From NCBI GenBank assembly GCA_015501055.1, contig JADNYV010000062.1, forward strand, positions 122,463-186,462: a DNA stretch of 64,000 nt, read 5' to 3'. Source of the stretch: Mucidula mucida (taxonomy: Eukaryota > Basidiomycota > Agaricomycetes > Agaricales > Physalacriaceae). Each line of letters begins with the position of its first letter. The stretch's first letter is position 1. The notes beneath the pieces were generated by a model. The model did no database searches and was not told where the DNA came from. It saw nothing but the letters and a program-made list of their open reading frames with translations. The position numbers and the translations under genes are program-made. Positions 24,414-34,167 of this stretch are shown piece after piece.

Positions 24414-24906
24414 TTCGTTACAGGACCCTGGATAATACAGTGACATCGTTGATCCCAAAGTCGGACATGGAACGCAAAATTTGCCCCAAACCTGGAGGAA
24501 AAGTCGGACATGGAGCTCTTTCCGCACCGCCTACCCTCATCCAGTGTACGGACATGGGGCGAGATGGGTGAGAAACCCTCATCCAGGTGTCAGCTGGGTG
24601 TCGGACATGGTCTCGGCCACTATTGAGCGCTCCCAGGATGTAGCTGTTGGCTCAGCGGAAACTCTTCCAGCGGGAGGCCTTGCGGTTCGGGTGGCTCAGA
24701 CAGCCCGGAAAAATCTGAAAAGGGTCCATCTGACGGGAAATTTTGGGAGGAACCCTCATGCCAAAGTCGGACATGAAGCAATTTTTGGGCCCGAACCTTG
24801 AGGAAAAGTCGGACACGGAAGGCCCAAGCCTGTCGGACATGAGGACGAAATTTTGGGAAATTCGGGATCAACGATGTCAGTGTATTATCCAGGGTCCTTT
24901 CGTTAC
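24414..24906. mobile_element. MITE, hAT-like by 8-bp target-site duplication
   Basis: A 477-bp element (24422-24898) is bounded by 35-bp terminal inverted repeats (24422-24456 and 24864-24898) that match at 34 of 35 positions; each outer end begins AGGACCCTGG when read inward. Both sides are flanked by the same 8-mer, TTCGTTAC (24414-24421 and 24899-24906), a perfect direct repeat expected from transposase insertion. Eight-bp duplications are characteristic of hAT elements, though a few other superfamilies also make them. There is no transposase open frame, so the element is non-autonomous. Near-identical TIRs imply it is fairly young. The interior carries repeats of GTCGGACATG. Confidence 0.8.
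24460..24841 (+). repeat. Interspersed GTCGGACATG motif inside the MITE
   Basis: The 10-mer occurs exactly at 24460, 24503, 24600, 24766 and 24832, with near copies at about 24548 and 24808. Two copies sit in a longer shared context (AGGAAAAGTCGGACAyGGA). Subterminal repeats of this kind often bind the cognate transposase; that role is inferred. Confidence 0.7.
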
Positions 24907-25177
24907 TGCAATCTAAGCGAATGTCTCGGAGAGCCTCCCTTATCGCCAGGGCCTCAACGCTCTGTCGGAGGTTCGGCTGACTCTGAAAGTGAAACCGTTG
25001 GGGCGAGAGCTCGTACCGTTCTACGTCGGCATCTGATTCCACGTCAACGCACTGATAGGATAGCCATGCCCTACAACGACCTGCAATGACCGACAGCGAA
25101 TGACACATGATGGAAATAGGTTTGTTGGGTACCTGGTATAAAGATGATGTCGTTCGGTGGCCCTTACACCAGAAAAC

Positions 25178-26236
25178 ATGCCAGTTACTTCCCCCATATC
25201 ATTAGGTCTCCGAGAAAAGGCGAGTCAGAGATGGTACAATCCATCGCCTGACGTTCACTATGTCTTGCCATCTGATGAGGCGGAACGAAATAGGTACGAG
25301 TCCTTCACGATGGTTAGACACACGTCATTCAACAAGGGCAGACTTACAGTGCAACATTTCTATGCTGTCAGAAATTTATACGATGGGAAGCTCGTCTTCG
25401 CGCCAGGCGTCAGGCTAAAAAAGGGTGATAAGATCTTGGATGCCGCCACAGGATCAGGTAAGAGGCGTTCAACCACTTTCCAGAAGTGTCAACGCTGAGC
25501 TCTGATGTCTCTTCACCTGCAGGGATCTGGCTGACTGAGCTTGCAAAAGAGGTTCCTGAATGCGTTGAACTCATCGGAGTCGACATCCAGGACCAACTCT
25601 TCCCGAAACCATCAACAGCCGCGAGTAACGTCAAATTCTATCGCAACTCCACGTTATCATTACCCGCAGCATGGAGCAACACATTTCGGTTCATCAACCA
25701 GCGACTCCTCGTCTGCGCGTTCACGGAACGGGAGTGGGTTGCTGAGCTACCCGAGATTCTGCGCGTTTTGGTACCGGGAGGACGCGCGCAGTTTACCGAA
25801 GCACATTTACCAACACATAACGCGGGCCCAGCAATGCGAAAGCTCGAGGCAGCCGTACAGTCCGTCTACGCCGCAAAGGGGATCTTCTACCAAGTGCCAG
25901 AATTCTTGCCGGAGATGCTGAGGAAGCTGGGTACATCAACGTGCAGAGCAACTTACATATGCTGCCTATAGGCGCATGGGGTGGCAAGGAAGGAACGTTG
26001 CTGGCAGAGATTGTAATTGGCATGTTTTCGGGTCATCGAGGGCCGATCCTGAAGTTGGGACTTTTAAAGGAGGCAGAGATCGATAGCTTGTTGAGGGCAA
26101 CACGGCGGGAGTGGGATGAGCGACCTGGGATGTCCAGGGTTTATACGACTGTATACGCAGACAAGGTGAGCATGGGCAGTTGTCGTCTCATACAATAATT
26201 CTAACCTCGTGTCAGCCGAGACGCCAGTCACTGTAG
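25178..26236 (+). CDS. SAM-dependent class I methyltransferase
   Basis: N-terminus MPVTSPISLGLREKA, then DVHYVLPSDEAERNRYES and HFYAVRNLYDGKLVFAP, the usual lead-in of mushroom LaeA/UbiE-like methyltransferases. Motif I is KILDAATGSGIWLTELA (split by an intron after the first glycines); the acidic loop is LIGVDIQDQLFP; post-I is WSNTFRFINQRLLV; motif III is EILRVLVPGGRAQFTEA. The last exon, after a 50-nt intron, ends ADKPRRQSL. Near 25929-25931 the frame must advance one base for conserved text (YINVQSNLHMLPIGAWGG) to follow LRKLG. A 41-nt intron would also keep the frame but would delete that conserved block, so a missing G in GGG is preferred. Substrate unknown; no cluster partner genes are evident, although the neighbours are also metabolic enzymes. 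Confidence 0.8.
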
Positions 26237-26444
26237 ATAGATGATGGATGTTAGATATATCTGCATCAGGACGCATGAAAGCACAAATTTGTTATTGAAG
26301 AGCCGCCCAAATAGTGGCGGCCGATCGACCCGGTGCACGTCTAAGGAGATGAGTTCGCAGAGAAGAATACGTGCGCAGACCATTCAATGAAATGTTAATG
26401 TCAATGGGATGTTAGTCGTACAACGGGTACTTGGAATAGACATC

Positions 26445-27851
26445 TCAAGCGTTTCCGGACGCTAACACTTCCTCCAATAGCTTGAACGCGACAGAGGCCG
26501 TTCCCCATGAAGATTGGTACCCATATGCACCATGCCTGGTAATCGTGAGTTATGTATCGCTGCTGAGATCAAGCACTAAATTCACCCATAGTTAAAAATG
26601 AGAGGCACTTGGCCGGTAGTATCGCTCTCGAGTCTGATACCTTGAGTTCTTCCAGGTCGAAGACCGACCCCATCTTCGATCACGATTGCTTCCACGTCTG
26701 CAACAGTCGGCTGACGAACAGCGCGGACGGACGGTGGAGCAATTGTCGGATACAACTTGATCACACGCTCGAGTATGGCCTGTTTGGTCTCTGGTCGCGC
26801 CTTGGGGTTCCTACGTTACTTGGCAATTAGACTAGATACTATGAGCCCAGAAATGAACCCACCAATCGTTCTTTAGATATGTTCCTCCAATAACAACATC
26901 TCCACTACTTCTGGGAATGACATACGAAACGTCTCCTTCGACAGTTTGGAAGCAGGGCATCTCCGTAACCCAAGGTGCACGTACGAGCACAACCTGTCCA
27001 CGAATTGGGAGCATGTCTTTATCTTCCACGCCACCCAGGAAGCGCGCACCAAGACCAGCACAGATAACGATTGCTTTAGGAGGAGGAGAGGCTCTCCCAG
27101 TCAAGTCGCCGACTCCATTCTCGAGCTGCGATACGTGTTGTACTTGACCTCGCACGACTGCGCCTCCTTTGGCTAAGAACTGGGAGAGCAAGTAGGGCAG
27201 ATACGCCATCGTGTCAATTGTTACGGTAGTGAAGCAGACGCCGTCAACCATTCCTGGGGCCAGTTCTTCTGGGGTAAGGTCTCTGAACTGAATGACTGGA
27301 GTCAGGATGTCCTGCAATTATTAAACGAATAACTGACATCGGGCATGAACGATTGAGGATGCGGTCTAGAAAGTTTCTCGCCGGAGGAGGATGTCATTGT
27401 GAGCCGCATAAAACATCCTGCAGCTGGACCGCCAGGCTCTGACATTTTCCACATAACATCAAGGGTTTCCTTGTCCATTGCTATTAGGGAATGACTACAA
27501 GACTTTCGACAATAACTGGAAAGACGCGTACCTAACTGGTCCTTATGTGCATCGGAAGCTTCAGGATGACTACCATGTTGTGCTCCCTGAAATTTGCATT
27601 GAGTATACGTGGAATCGAGTAGAGAAATGAACGGCATACGGCCCAATGACTTGTGTATCGACTCGTCTTGGGATCAGTCGGCAATGTCTCTGCTATAATC
27701 GTAACATGATATCCGCCTTTCTCTTGAATCTTCAGCGCTGTGGAAAGTCCAACAACGCCTGAAGTTCGCGATAAGCGATTGTGATGATGGTCGTCCAAAG
27801 CTGAAAGTACTCGCCTGCCCCGATCACAATGATCTCTTTGACGGTCGACAT
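26445..27851 (-). CDS. D-amino-acid oxidase, FAD-dependent
   Basis: Oxidative deamination of D-amino acids to 2-oxo acids, ammonia and hydrogen peroxide. The FAD dinucleotide fold is at the very N-terminus (MSTVKEIIVIGAGVVGLSTA). Later come FRDLTPEELAPGMVDGV, FLAKGGAVVRGQVQHV, the second FAD-contact stretch IVICAGLGARFLGGVED with PIRGQVVLVRAPWV, VVIGGTYLKNDW, GLRPGRTQGIRLE and NYGHGAYGYQSSWGTA. Order and spacing fit fungal DAAO. The first intron must be GC...AG (CAG|GCGAGT donor) to give GAG-VVGLS. The protein ends LASGNA, without an obvious SKL-type peroxisomal signal, unlike many DAAOs. It is transcribed divergently from the hypothetical gene at 28024. Confidence 0.85.
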
Positions 27852-28023
27852 TGATCAAGTGGTGTTGCTGGCGCGTCCGACCTTGATATTGTACGTCTGA
27901 CAGTAGGTAGATAAGAGCCAATTCCGTATACCGCACGGGTCCTCGCACGGGCAACCTTGCGCGCAGCATCGCCGGTCCGTCGACTCCGACTCGAGCACGA
28001 TCAGCACTGCCACAGTTCATGGT

Positions 28024-29304
28024 ATGTTTGCTAAAGACTCAAACAAGCCTCCTGAGCTACACTCAGGTACTGAGAAGCGCATTGTATCATCGGGCAACAA
28101 GTTGCTGCGTGTAAAGGAGCTGCCAGACTCGGGTCTAGCCAACAAGCGGAGGACGACAGTCCTAACCCCAGATAACGCTAATGTCGTTCTTAAAAACGCC
28201 TTTGATCTAGAGTCATTCTCCGCCGCATTACTAGCCAATTCGGACATCGTCAAGGACACTATGCAGCTCTTTGACCTTATGACTAAATGCGTTGTTGATC
28301 AATCGGTGTGCTGTTATATAACGACGCCCCTTCGTCTCCTCTGATTGCAGAAGGTCTTGCCCTTTACTAGCGTCTCTAACCGACATTTAAATCTTCTTGG
28401 GCTCGACGTTTGTCACCGAATGTCGTTACATCCAGGCATGGCCGAAGTAGCAAATGCATTGGACTCCCCTTCGAATGCTGTGTGGAAGACAGAAGCCCGT
28501 CGACACCTTCCACGTCACTTCAATATTTCGGTTGGTGACCTGCCTCTTTGTATGTTCCCTACTCAACATTCGTAGACAGAGTCTGGCTGCAGATGCCTCG
28601 TTGACGAATACATTCTCACCGCCGTAGTCTACGCTCAGAAGATAATCGAACAAGATACTGTTTTGACTTCGACGCTCCGTCAGACTTACCACATCATGCA
28701 TCCTCATATCGCAGTGTTCTCTGAACAGTCCATTCCACAAACGGTTATCGCTTGCGAAGACACCTCGTACACTTTCTATGGCACATGGGATTACGCCCTA
28801 GGTTACATTAGCGTCGACGATATCAGTACGCGATCTCATCCTGCATCCTTTCTTAATGCTGACTTTTTGAAGCTTCTCTTAGTCGAGGAAGTCTAAGTCT
28901 AGACGCACATGACGTTCTTTGTGGAGTCCTTGAAATTAAGAGCTTGTCTGAAATACACAACGCCGTCCCTCGAATCACTGCACAAGTGTTCTCAGGTCTG
29001 GTCCTTACGTAGGTGACATCTCTTGCCGTTCCGATTTTGCTCATACATTTGTGATAGTGGAAGGTCTACGTTCACGGGCGCCCTGACCAATGGGGTGCTT
29101 TGGAGGTTCTTCACCGCTCATAACAGGAATTCTTCGTTGCAGATTTTTATGTCTGCAGAGTTTAGAGGCGGCCGTGATAATGGTGTTATAATCGAGCTGT
29201 TGAAAGACATGGTGACTCATTGGCATTCCTCACCGTGCACAACAATTCTAATCCCCTTAGCAGATATTGTTTACGAAGTCTCCCATGGTAGCTACGGATT
29301 TTGA
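28024..29304 (+). CDS. Hypothetical protein, possible PD-(D/E)XK nuclease-like fold
   Basis: Not assigned to a named family. Coding stretches in order: FAKDSNKPPELHSGTEK; NVVLKNAFDLESFSAALL; (intron 28292-28348) KVLPFTSVSNRHLNLLGL; CLVDEYILTAVVYAQKII; HPHIAVFSEQSIPQTVIA; FYGTWDYALGYISVDDI; SLDAHDVLCGVLEIKSLS; ALTNGVLWRFFTAHNRN; NGVIIELLKDMVTHW. The layout resembles uncharacterised Agaricomycete proteins in which an aspartate strand (here WDYALG, codon near 28789) is followed by an E-x-K strand (LEIKS, 28932-28940) and a LTNG-x-x-W-x-F block, as in restriction-endonuclease-like folds. The frame slips by one base between about 28890 and 28920, so the gene may be broken or the sequence missing a base. 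Extent and introns are approximate. Confidence 0.5.
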
Positions 29305-29828
29305 TCAAGAAATTGTCTATCGGTGAATCAATGTGACTGTCGTGTATGACAAGGCTTCGAAATCCAGCCTGACCTCCGGGTCACCTCCCAATCAAAGCAA
29401 CATTGTACGGAGCGATCTGGACTTGCCAAGCTACAGTTCATTGCTGAGGGCATCACCATCACTTGACCCCGCCGGACTCACAGCGTGCTTGTGATGATGA
29501 TGATATTGTCGTTTGAACCCAGCCGCTCCCAGCGGATTGCGCGGTTTTGATCGCTTGAAAGTAAGAGCTGAAAGATGTAGTCGCCTGTCTCAGGTGAATG
29601 AGCTTTGTCAAGACCCATTTTTCTTACTCACATCCAACAGTGTCCCTACCTGGTTTCTACTATGAGGTTGTAATGAATACATTACGCGTTTCTACGTGAC
29701 ACATATTACTATCGCGCGCGCCTCGTCGATGCAGTGTTTTAATAGGTTGTCCAACGTAGAATTGAAGACATTTAATCCCACTCGCCTACCTTCTTCATCT
29801 TCATACTCCCATTAACTCCTACAGCATC
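29305..29828. other. Intergenic, promoter of the NmrA-like gene
   Basis: About 520 bp with no gene. CT-rich stretch at 29780-29825 directly before the ATG at 29829, typical of fungal 5' leaders. Nothing else recognised. Confidence 0.45.
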
Positions 29829-30768
29829 ATGTCCATCCTTCTCACTGGTGGAACCGGCAAGACTTCCATCCGCATAGCGCGCCTTCTCCAAAATACCAAC
29901 ATGCGCTTTATCCTCACGTCCCGCCAAGGCATCGTGCCCGAGCCCTTCACAGGTGTCAAATTCGACTGGTACGACCCCGCCACCTTTGAGAACCCGTTCG
30001 CTATCGAATCCAACATCGAGAGCGTCTATCTCGTCCCACCGTTAGGGTCCCCAGATGTGATCAAGGCGTTGAAGCCGTTCATCGACCTGGCGGTGGAAAA
30101 GGGCGTAAAGCGCTTCGTGCTGCTCAGTATTTCGACATTGGACGCTGGCAGCCCGTACATGGGTAAAGTACACGAGTACTTGATCAGCCTGGGCGTCGAT
30201 TACTTTGTTATTCGCCCTTCGTGGTTCTTTGGTACGTCTCAGTCCGAGTCGGTTTCCTCCTCTCTTATCATTGGGCAGAGAACTTTATCACGCTACATCT
30301 GGAGAGCATTAGAGATAGACACACCATTGTCACTGCATCGGGGGATGGGAAGATTGGATTCATTTCTGCGGATGATATCGCCGACCTCGCGTTCGATGCG
30401 TTGACGCGCGCGGAAAGCTATAATACCGACAAGATAATCGTCGGACCAGAGCTTCTTTCCTACGACGATGTTGGTCGTCCTTGTTGATTTATCTATTGCA
30501 TTTTAATCTGACGCCCCGTTGTACAGGTTGCGAAAACGTTGAGTGACGTTCTGGGTATCAATATCAATCACACTCGTATTGGGGCGGACGAGCTGAAAAG
30601 GATGTACCTCGGATTCGGCCTGGATGAGAGACTTGATATGCTGGTTGATCTGGAAAAATCAAATGCGAGCGGTGCGGAGGAGATGATTTTTGCCCATCCC
30701 AAAAGGTTTCTGGGAAAAGGACCTTCAAGTCCTTCGTGGAGGCAAACAAGGATGCTTGGAAAGCGTAG
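29829..30768 (+). CDS. NmrA-like NAD(P)-binding oxidoreductase (agroclavine/festuclavine dehydrogenase-like)
   Basis: Atypical short-chain dehydrogenase of the NmrA group. MSILLTGGTGKTSIRIARLL is the nucleotide-binding turn; then SIESVYLVPPLG-type and KPFIDLAVEKGVKRFVLLS strands; YFVIRPSWFF joined over a 48-nt intron to ENFITLHLESIRD; and GKIGFISADDIADLAFDAL, the signature of this group. A second intron (about 57 nt) links SYDD to VAKTLSDVLG. The C-terminus needs one more A in the AAAA run at 30701-30704: as written the frame reads through RFLGKG, but with the extra base it gives KRTFKSFVEANKDAWKA and the stop at 30766-30768. The closest described relatives are ergot-alkaloid enzymes EasG/FgaFS, but most mushroom members have unknown substrates and no alkaloid genes are nearby. 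Confidence 0.8.
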
Positions 30769-31168
30769 TGGAACACGTAATTGTATATATGCGACCAACT
30801 GTTGGATACTATGAAGGGCTTCATTCAGTTTCGAGGCACGCAGGCATCATTAGCTGCTTTGCTGATCCCAGATACATTCCGCCAGAATTGCTAAATTGCT
30901 TGTGTTGTTCGAGTAGCATATGAATTATCGAGAACAGTCGACGTTACTTTTGGAGAACTAGTTGCGTTCCCGTTCGGGGTCGACGCGCGGGGTATTGAAC
31001 ACGAACGATTATGCATCAATGTACGCAATTGCACAATCGTTTAGAGAAATTGATGTACGGCGCCCTACCGAGCAACTACTTCCGACGTTGACATCTGGAC
31101 TCGGAGATGATCAATATAGTCGCATAGTACAGACAAAATGTCCAAAACTTCAATCATACAATGATGCG
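30769..31168. other. Intergenic, convergent 3' ends
   Basis: 400 bp between the NmrA-like gene and YTM1 (both 3' ends). No supported feature beyond presumed terminators. Confidence 0.5.
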
Positions 31169-32604
31169 TTATGACGAAGCGTCTTCAGCTGCCTTCCAAA
31201 CTTCCAGACCTCCCTCTCCTCCAACTCCGACCAGTCCACGGTGCCAATCAACAGAAAGAATCTTCTTCTTCCCCTCCCACGCCTTGAAACTTGCCATGGC
31301 CATCTTCGTGCTCCGCACATCCCACATACGTACGATCCCATCATAAGCCCCACTCACAAGCTGATTAGGAGACGAAGGCGCGGTGGCGAGACACGACGGT
31401 GTAGCCGCATGCATAAGCGATGGTCGCCAGTAGCCGCAGCGCTACGAAGGTCGTACATGGAGATAGACCTATCCGTCGACGCCGCAAGAGCGAGGTTGCC
31501 GTTCCATGTTATGGCCATGTCCAGGAATGGCCGTTCTGATACAGTCTACGCGTATATAATATCAGGATCGATTCTCCATTTTGAGAACGAACAACCTACG
31601 ATAGTGCTCGTGCATATCTCGTTCTCCACATCCCACGTGCGAATGGTGGAATCGAAGCCACAGCTGTGCGCCGCGTTGCCTTGGCCAAATAAGACGCGGG
31701 AAACACGGCCAGAGTGCGATTTGAGAACCCCGATGGGAGCTTTGCGCTTGGGCTTGTCGGCAGAGGCATCAAGCTTTCGTCTCTTCTTGCGCTCGCCGTC
31801 GAATGACTCTTCAGGTACTTCGTCCGTCGATGGAACTGTTGTGTCCCATATGCCTATGACCGAGTCCCACGATCCGTTAATAGATGCGAGCCGGAGGCAT
31901 TTGAAGCGATTGAAGACACAGGTCCGACGTGCATATGCATGCTTGCGAGAGGCTTTGATTCCCCGTGATGTTCAGGCGCGTAAGTTGAGCTGTGAGATCG
32001 TGTGAAGCGGTGGCGATGACATGGGATTCCGCGTCGGCGTCACTGGATACTACGCAGAAAGATGTTATAGGTGCGGAATGTAATGGTGCAGCAATCAACT
32101 CTTTTCGAGAGTAGTCGAAAGCACGGACAGAGCCGTCGTACGAAGCAGTAAGGAATATTCTAGATGGAATGTTAAAGGTAAGCGAAGCGATGATATAGCT
32201 AGACCACTCACCCACCCTTGTAGCTCGCATGAGACGGATGAGACCCATTCTTCGTGCGGAAGATCCGACATTTTCTGAGGTGGTAAGATGGATTCTATAT
32301 ATTCAATTTCGAGCGTTTCTTCCTATATAGATGGTCAATGAAGATGGAGATGGCGAGATGGAAATATTTCGTACCGAAACATCATTTTCAGCGCACCATT
32401 CTCCCAAGGTCGTCGTGAGCACTTCTTGTTTTACCAAAAAGTCAAATGGCACTGGTATAGATAGCGACAAGGCTTTGTTTATGAGCTGCGAGAGATGGTA
32501 TCGTTTCCAAGATGCCGGAATCATAAATTTTGGGTTGGCAGGGGATATGGCGTTTTAGTCGTGAAAACGACGGCGACAGACGGGCCAGTCATCGAGGATG
32601 CCAT
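31169..32604 (-). CDS. YTM1: Ribosome biogenesis WD40 protein Ytm1 (WDR12)
   Basis: Ytm1 is part of the Nop7-Erb1-Ytm1 (PeBoW) complex needed for 27S pre-rRNA processing and 60S assembly; its N-terminal UBL/NLE domain is pulled on by the Rea1/Midasin MIDAS domain. N-terminus: MASSMTGPSVAVVFTTKTPY, then MIPASWKRYHLSQLINKAL, VPFDFLVKQEVLTTTLGEW, LEIEYIESILPPQKMSDLP (NLE). WD repeats follow: IFLTASYDGSVRAFDYSRKE, HVIATASHDLTAQLTRL, SINGSWDSVIGIWDTT, RVSRVLFGQGNAAHSCGFDS, LALAASTDRSISMYDLR, LVSGAYDGIVRMWDVRSTKM, and the tail GVGGEGGLEVWKAAED. The NLE exon needs one added base in the T4 run at 32528-32531 (plus strand) to read PTQKFMIPASW; otherwise a stop interrupts it. Introns are short. Family call is strong. 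Confidence 0.87.
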
Positions 32605-32840
32605 TTTGCTAACTTTGAGATGGATGCAAGATGCAACTTTTCGAAAAAAATGTGATGGCGATCACAAAAGGCCCGTTTAGGACTGGACCGGTCCGGACAT
32701 CCGTTCTATAATTGTGGCGTCAACGCACAAAATATGTGCTGAGAACACAAGAACCACACATAATACAAGCACAAATTTCAATTTATTCAAGCCTAATTAT
32801 ACACAGGAAGCATTCACTTGGATCGCAAGGATCAAGGGGA

Positions 32841-33192
32841 TTAAGGCGTCGGCGCAAACAAAGCGACGGTTGCGCACGCAGCTGAGCACCTGGATCTCAA
32901 GGGTCGGTACGATGTATGGACGATGAAGAGACAGATCTCACGTTCCCAGCCGGCGTTACAGGCCACAATAGCGGCTGGAATGCCCATCCCGCGGTAACAG
33001 TGCCAAATGTAAATCCTGCCGCGCCGTAGCATGCGACGACGACGGCATTGCAGCCTTGAGGCTTATCAGTGCTGGCGATAGAGAATGACAAAGGCCAACG
33101 TACCGTCTGGCAGATGCCATAGGCTATAGGTCCAGCACTGATGGCTGGGATAAAAGTAGAGCAAGCAGAGCGAGGCGTTGCAAGCGAACCAT
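32841..33192 (-). CDS. Zygote-specific class V-like small secreted protein (frame broken)
   Basis: Small secreted protein typical of mushrooms. A hydrophobic leader (MVRLQRLALLALLLS) is followed, one base out of frame, by AISAGPIAYGICQT. Then a 32-nt intron candidate, GCNAVVVACYGAAGFTFGTV and TAG; again one base out of frame, GIPAAIVACNAGW. A final exon gives ACATVALFAPTP. These blocks and their cysteine spacing match basidiomycete proteins annotated as zygote-specific class V copy B-like. Two one-base shifts are needed, next to GGG/AAAA (33147-33155) and to CCC (32988-32990) on the plus strand. Function unknown in the family; expression often accompanies mating or fruiting. It could be a pseudogene, but the conserved text is otherwise intact. 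Confidence 0.6.
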
Positions 33193-33242
33193 GGTGGTGG
33201 TCGTAGTTCTAGTGAGAGAAGGGTCCCACGCTGGTCAAGCCT

Positions 33243-33248
33243 CTTATA
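33243..33248 (-). promoter_or_regulatory. TATA-like box of the small secreted protein gene
   Basis: On the minus strand GTATAAGAGG lies about 52 bp before the ATG at 33192, the normal spacing for a fungal TATA box with a short leader. Confidence 0.4.
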
Positions 33249-33557
33249 CCCACGGATGATAGGGCACTGGAGATTCCCGACAGGATGCTGTTAATGTCCG
33301 CAATTGAATCATCAGAAGGTGCGAAAGTTAACGCTCAAATGGCTATTGGGTGTGGCCCATTTAATATTACAGGAACTGGAGAGCATATTGAAAGCGAAGT
33401 GAATGTATGTGTCCGAGGAGATAGTCCGTGCATGAGTCCGTGCATACTGTACACCAAGTCCAACCAAAGATATCACCATCCTTCTGAGCCGGCTCCGACA
33501 GAACTGTTCTGCGAGTCTCGATGAGTTGGATTGAACATGAAGGGCGGCGTGTAGGGC

Positions 33558-34167
33558 TCACAGTTTGATCCTGACGTTTGGCCTCGAGTAAATGAAGATA
33601 AGGATGAGGAAAACTTCATCTTTCTCCAAGGCAGCGGTTGTCAGGCTCAGTGTCGTAGGCTTCGGCTTCGTAAACAGATGTGGCCTGTATGGAACGGAGA
33701 ACACGCCGACCACGTCGTCTGCAGAAAGTTTGGCCTGGAGACGAGAAAGGTCAACTAACGCTGACAGATGTCTGACTCTGCTGGCCAACCTTCCAATCAT
33801 CGTCTTCGTACTTGACAGTGTATTCCTTACGCTCCGGTCCCCATTTCCATAATCTGACGCTGTTTGTTCGTTAGATCAGGCGTCACACGCGGGCATAACG
33901 ATACACACCGTTTGAAATATTTGCCCTCGTGGCGCTTGATTTCAGACATTTTCTTCTTCTGACCAAGGATCTCAATTATCCTATCATCCCAATGTATTGC
34001 GCCCACAGTTACCGGGCCGCCTGGGCTCGGATTGGCGTCCTGGATTATGGTGAGACGACGTCCACGGAAGCTGAAGGTGGTCTTGAGCTTGTACAGGACA
34101 GATTCGTCGACAGAGGACGGATTTGGGCATTGAGAACATTGTTCTTGTTGTCGAAAAAGGCCTCCAT
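33558..34167 (-). CDS. DUF6593-like protein
   Basis: Agaricomycete-specific small protein of the DUF6593 type; function unknown. Landmarks: MEAFFDNKNNVLNA; then, one base out of frame, SSVDESVLYKLKTTFSFRGR; RRLTIIQDANPSPGG; VGAIHWDDRIIEILGQKKK; EIKRHEGKYFKR; across a 60-nt intron VRLWKWGPERKEYTVKYED; across a second intron AKLSADDVVGVFSVPY and ALEKDEVFLILIFIYSR. The beta-rich pattern W-H-W-D, W-K-W-G and the late VFLILIFI strand are typical. A base seems to be missing close to 34129-34130 (plus strand GG) between the first ATG and the conserved body. The start is therefore provisional. Confidence 0.6.

Noticed and set aside
25157..25177. Upstream GTG start of the methyltransferase frame
   Set aside because: Nuclear fungal genes start at ATG; the ATG at 25178 is in frame and fits the family N-terminus.
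25157..30768. Secondary-metabolite gene cluster (methyltransferase, amino-acid oxidase, NmrA reductase)
   Set aside because: No backbone enzyme (PKS, NRPS, terpene cyclase, prenyltransferase), P450 or transporter nearby; three unrelated small enzymes do not make a cluster.
31241..32005. 254-codon plus-strand open frame
   Set aside because: Antisense to the WD40 repeats of YTM1; the minus strand carries the conserved protein.
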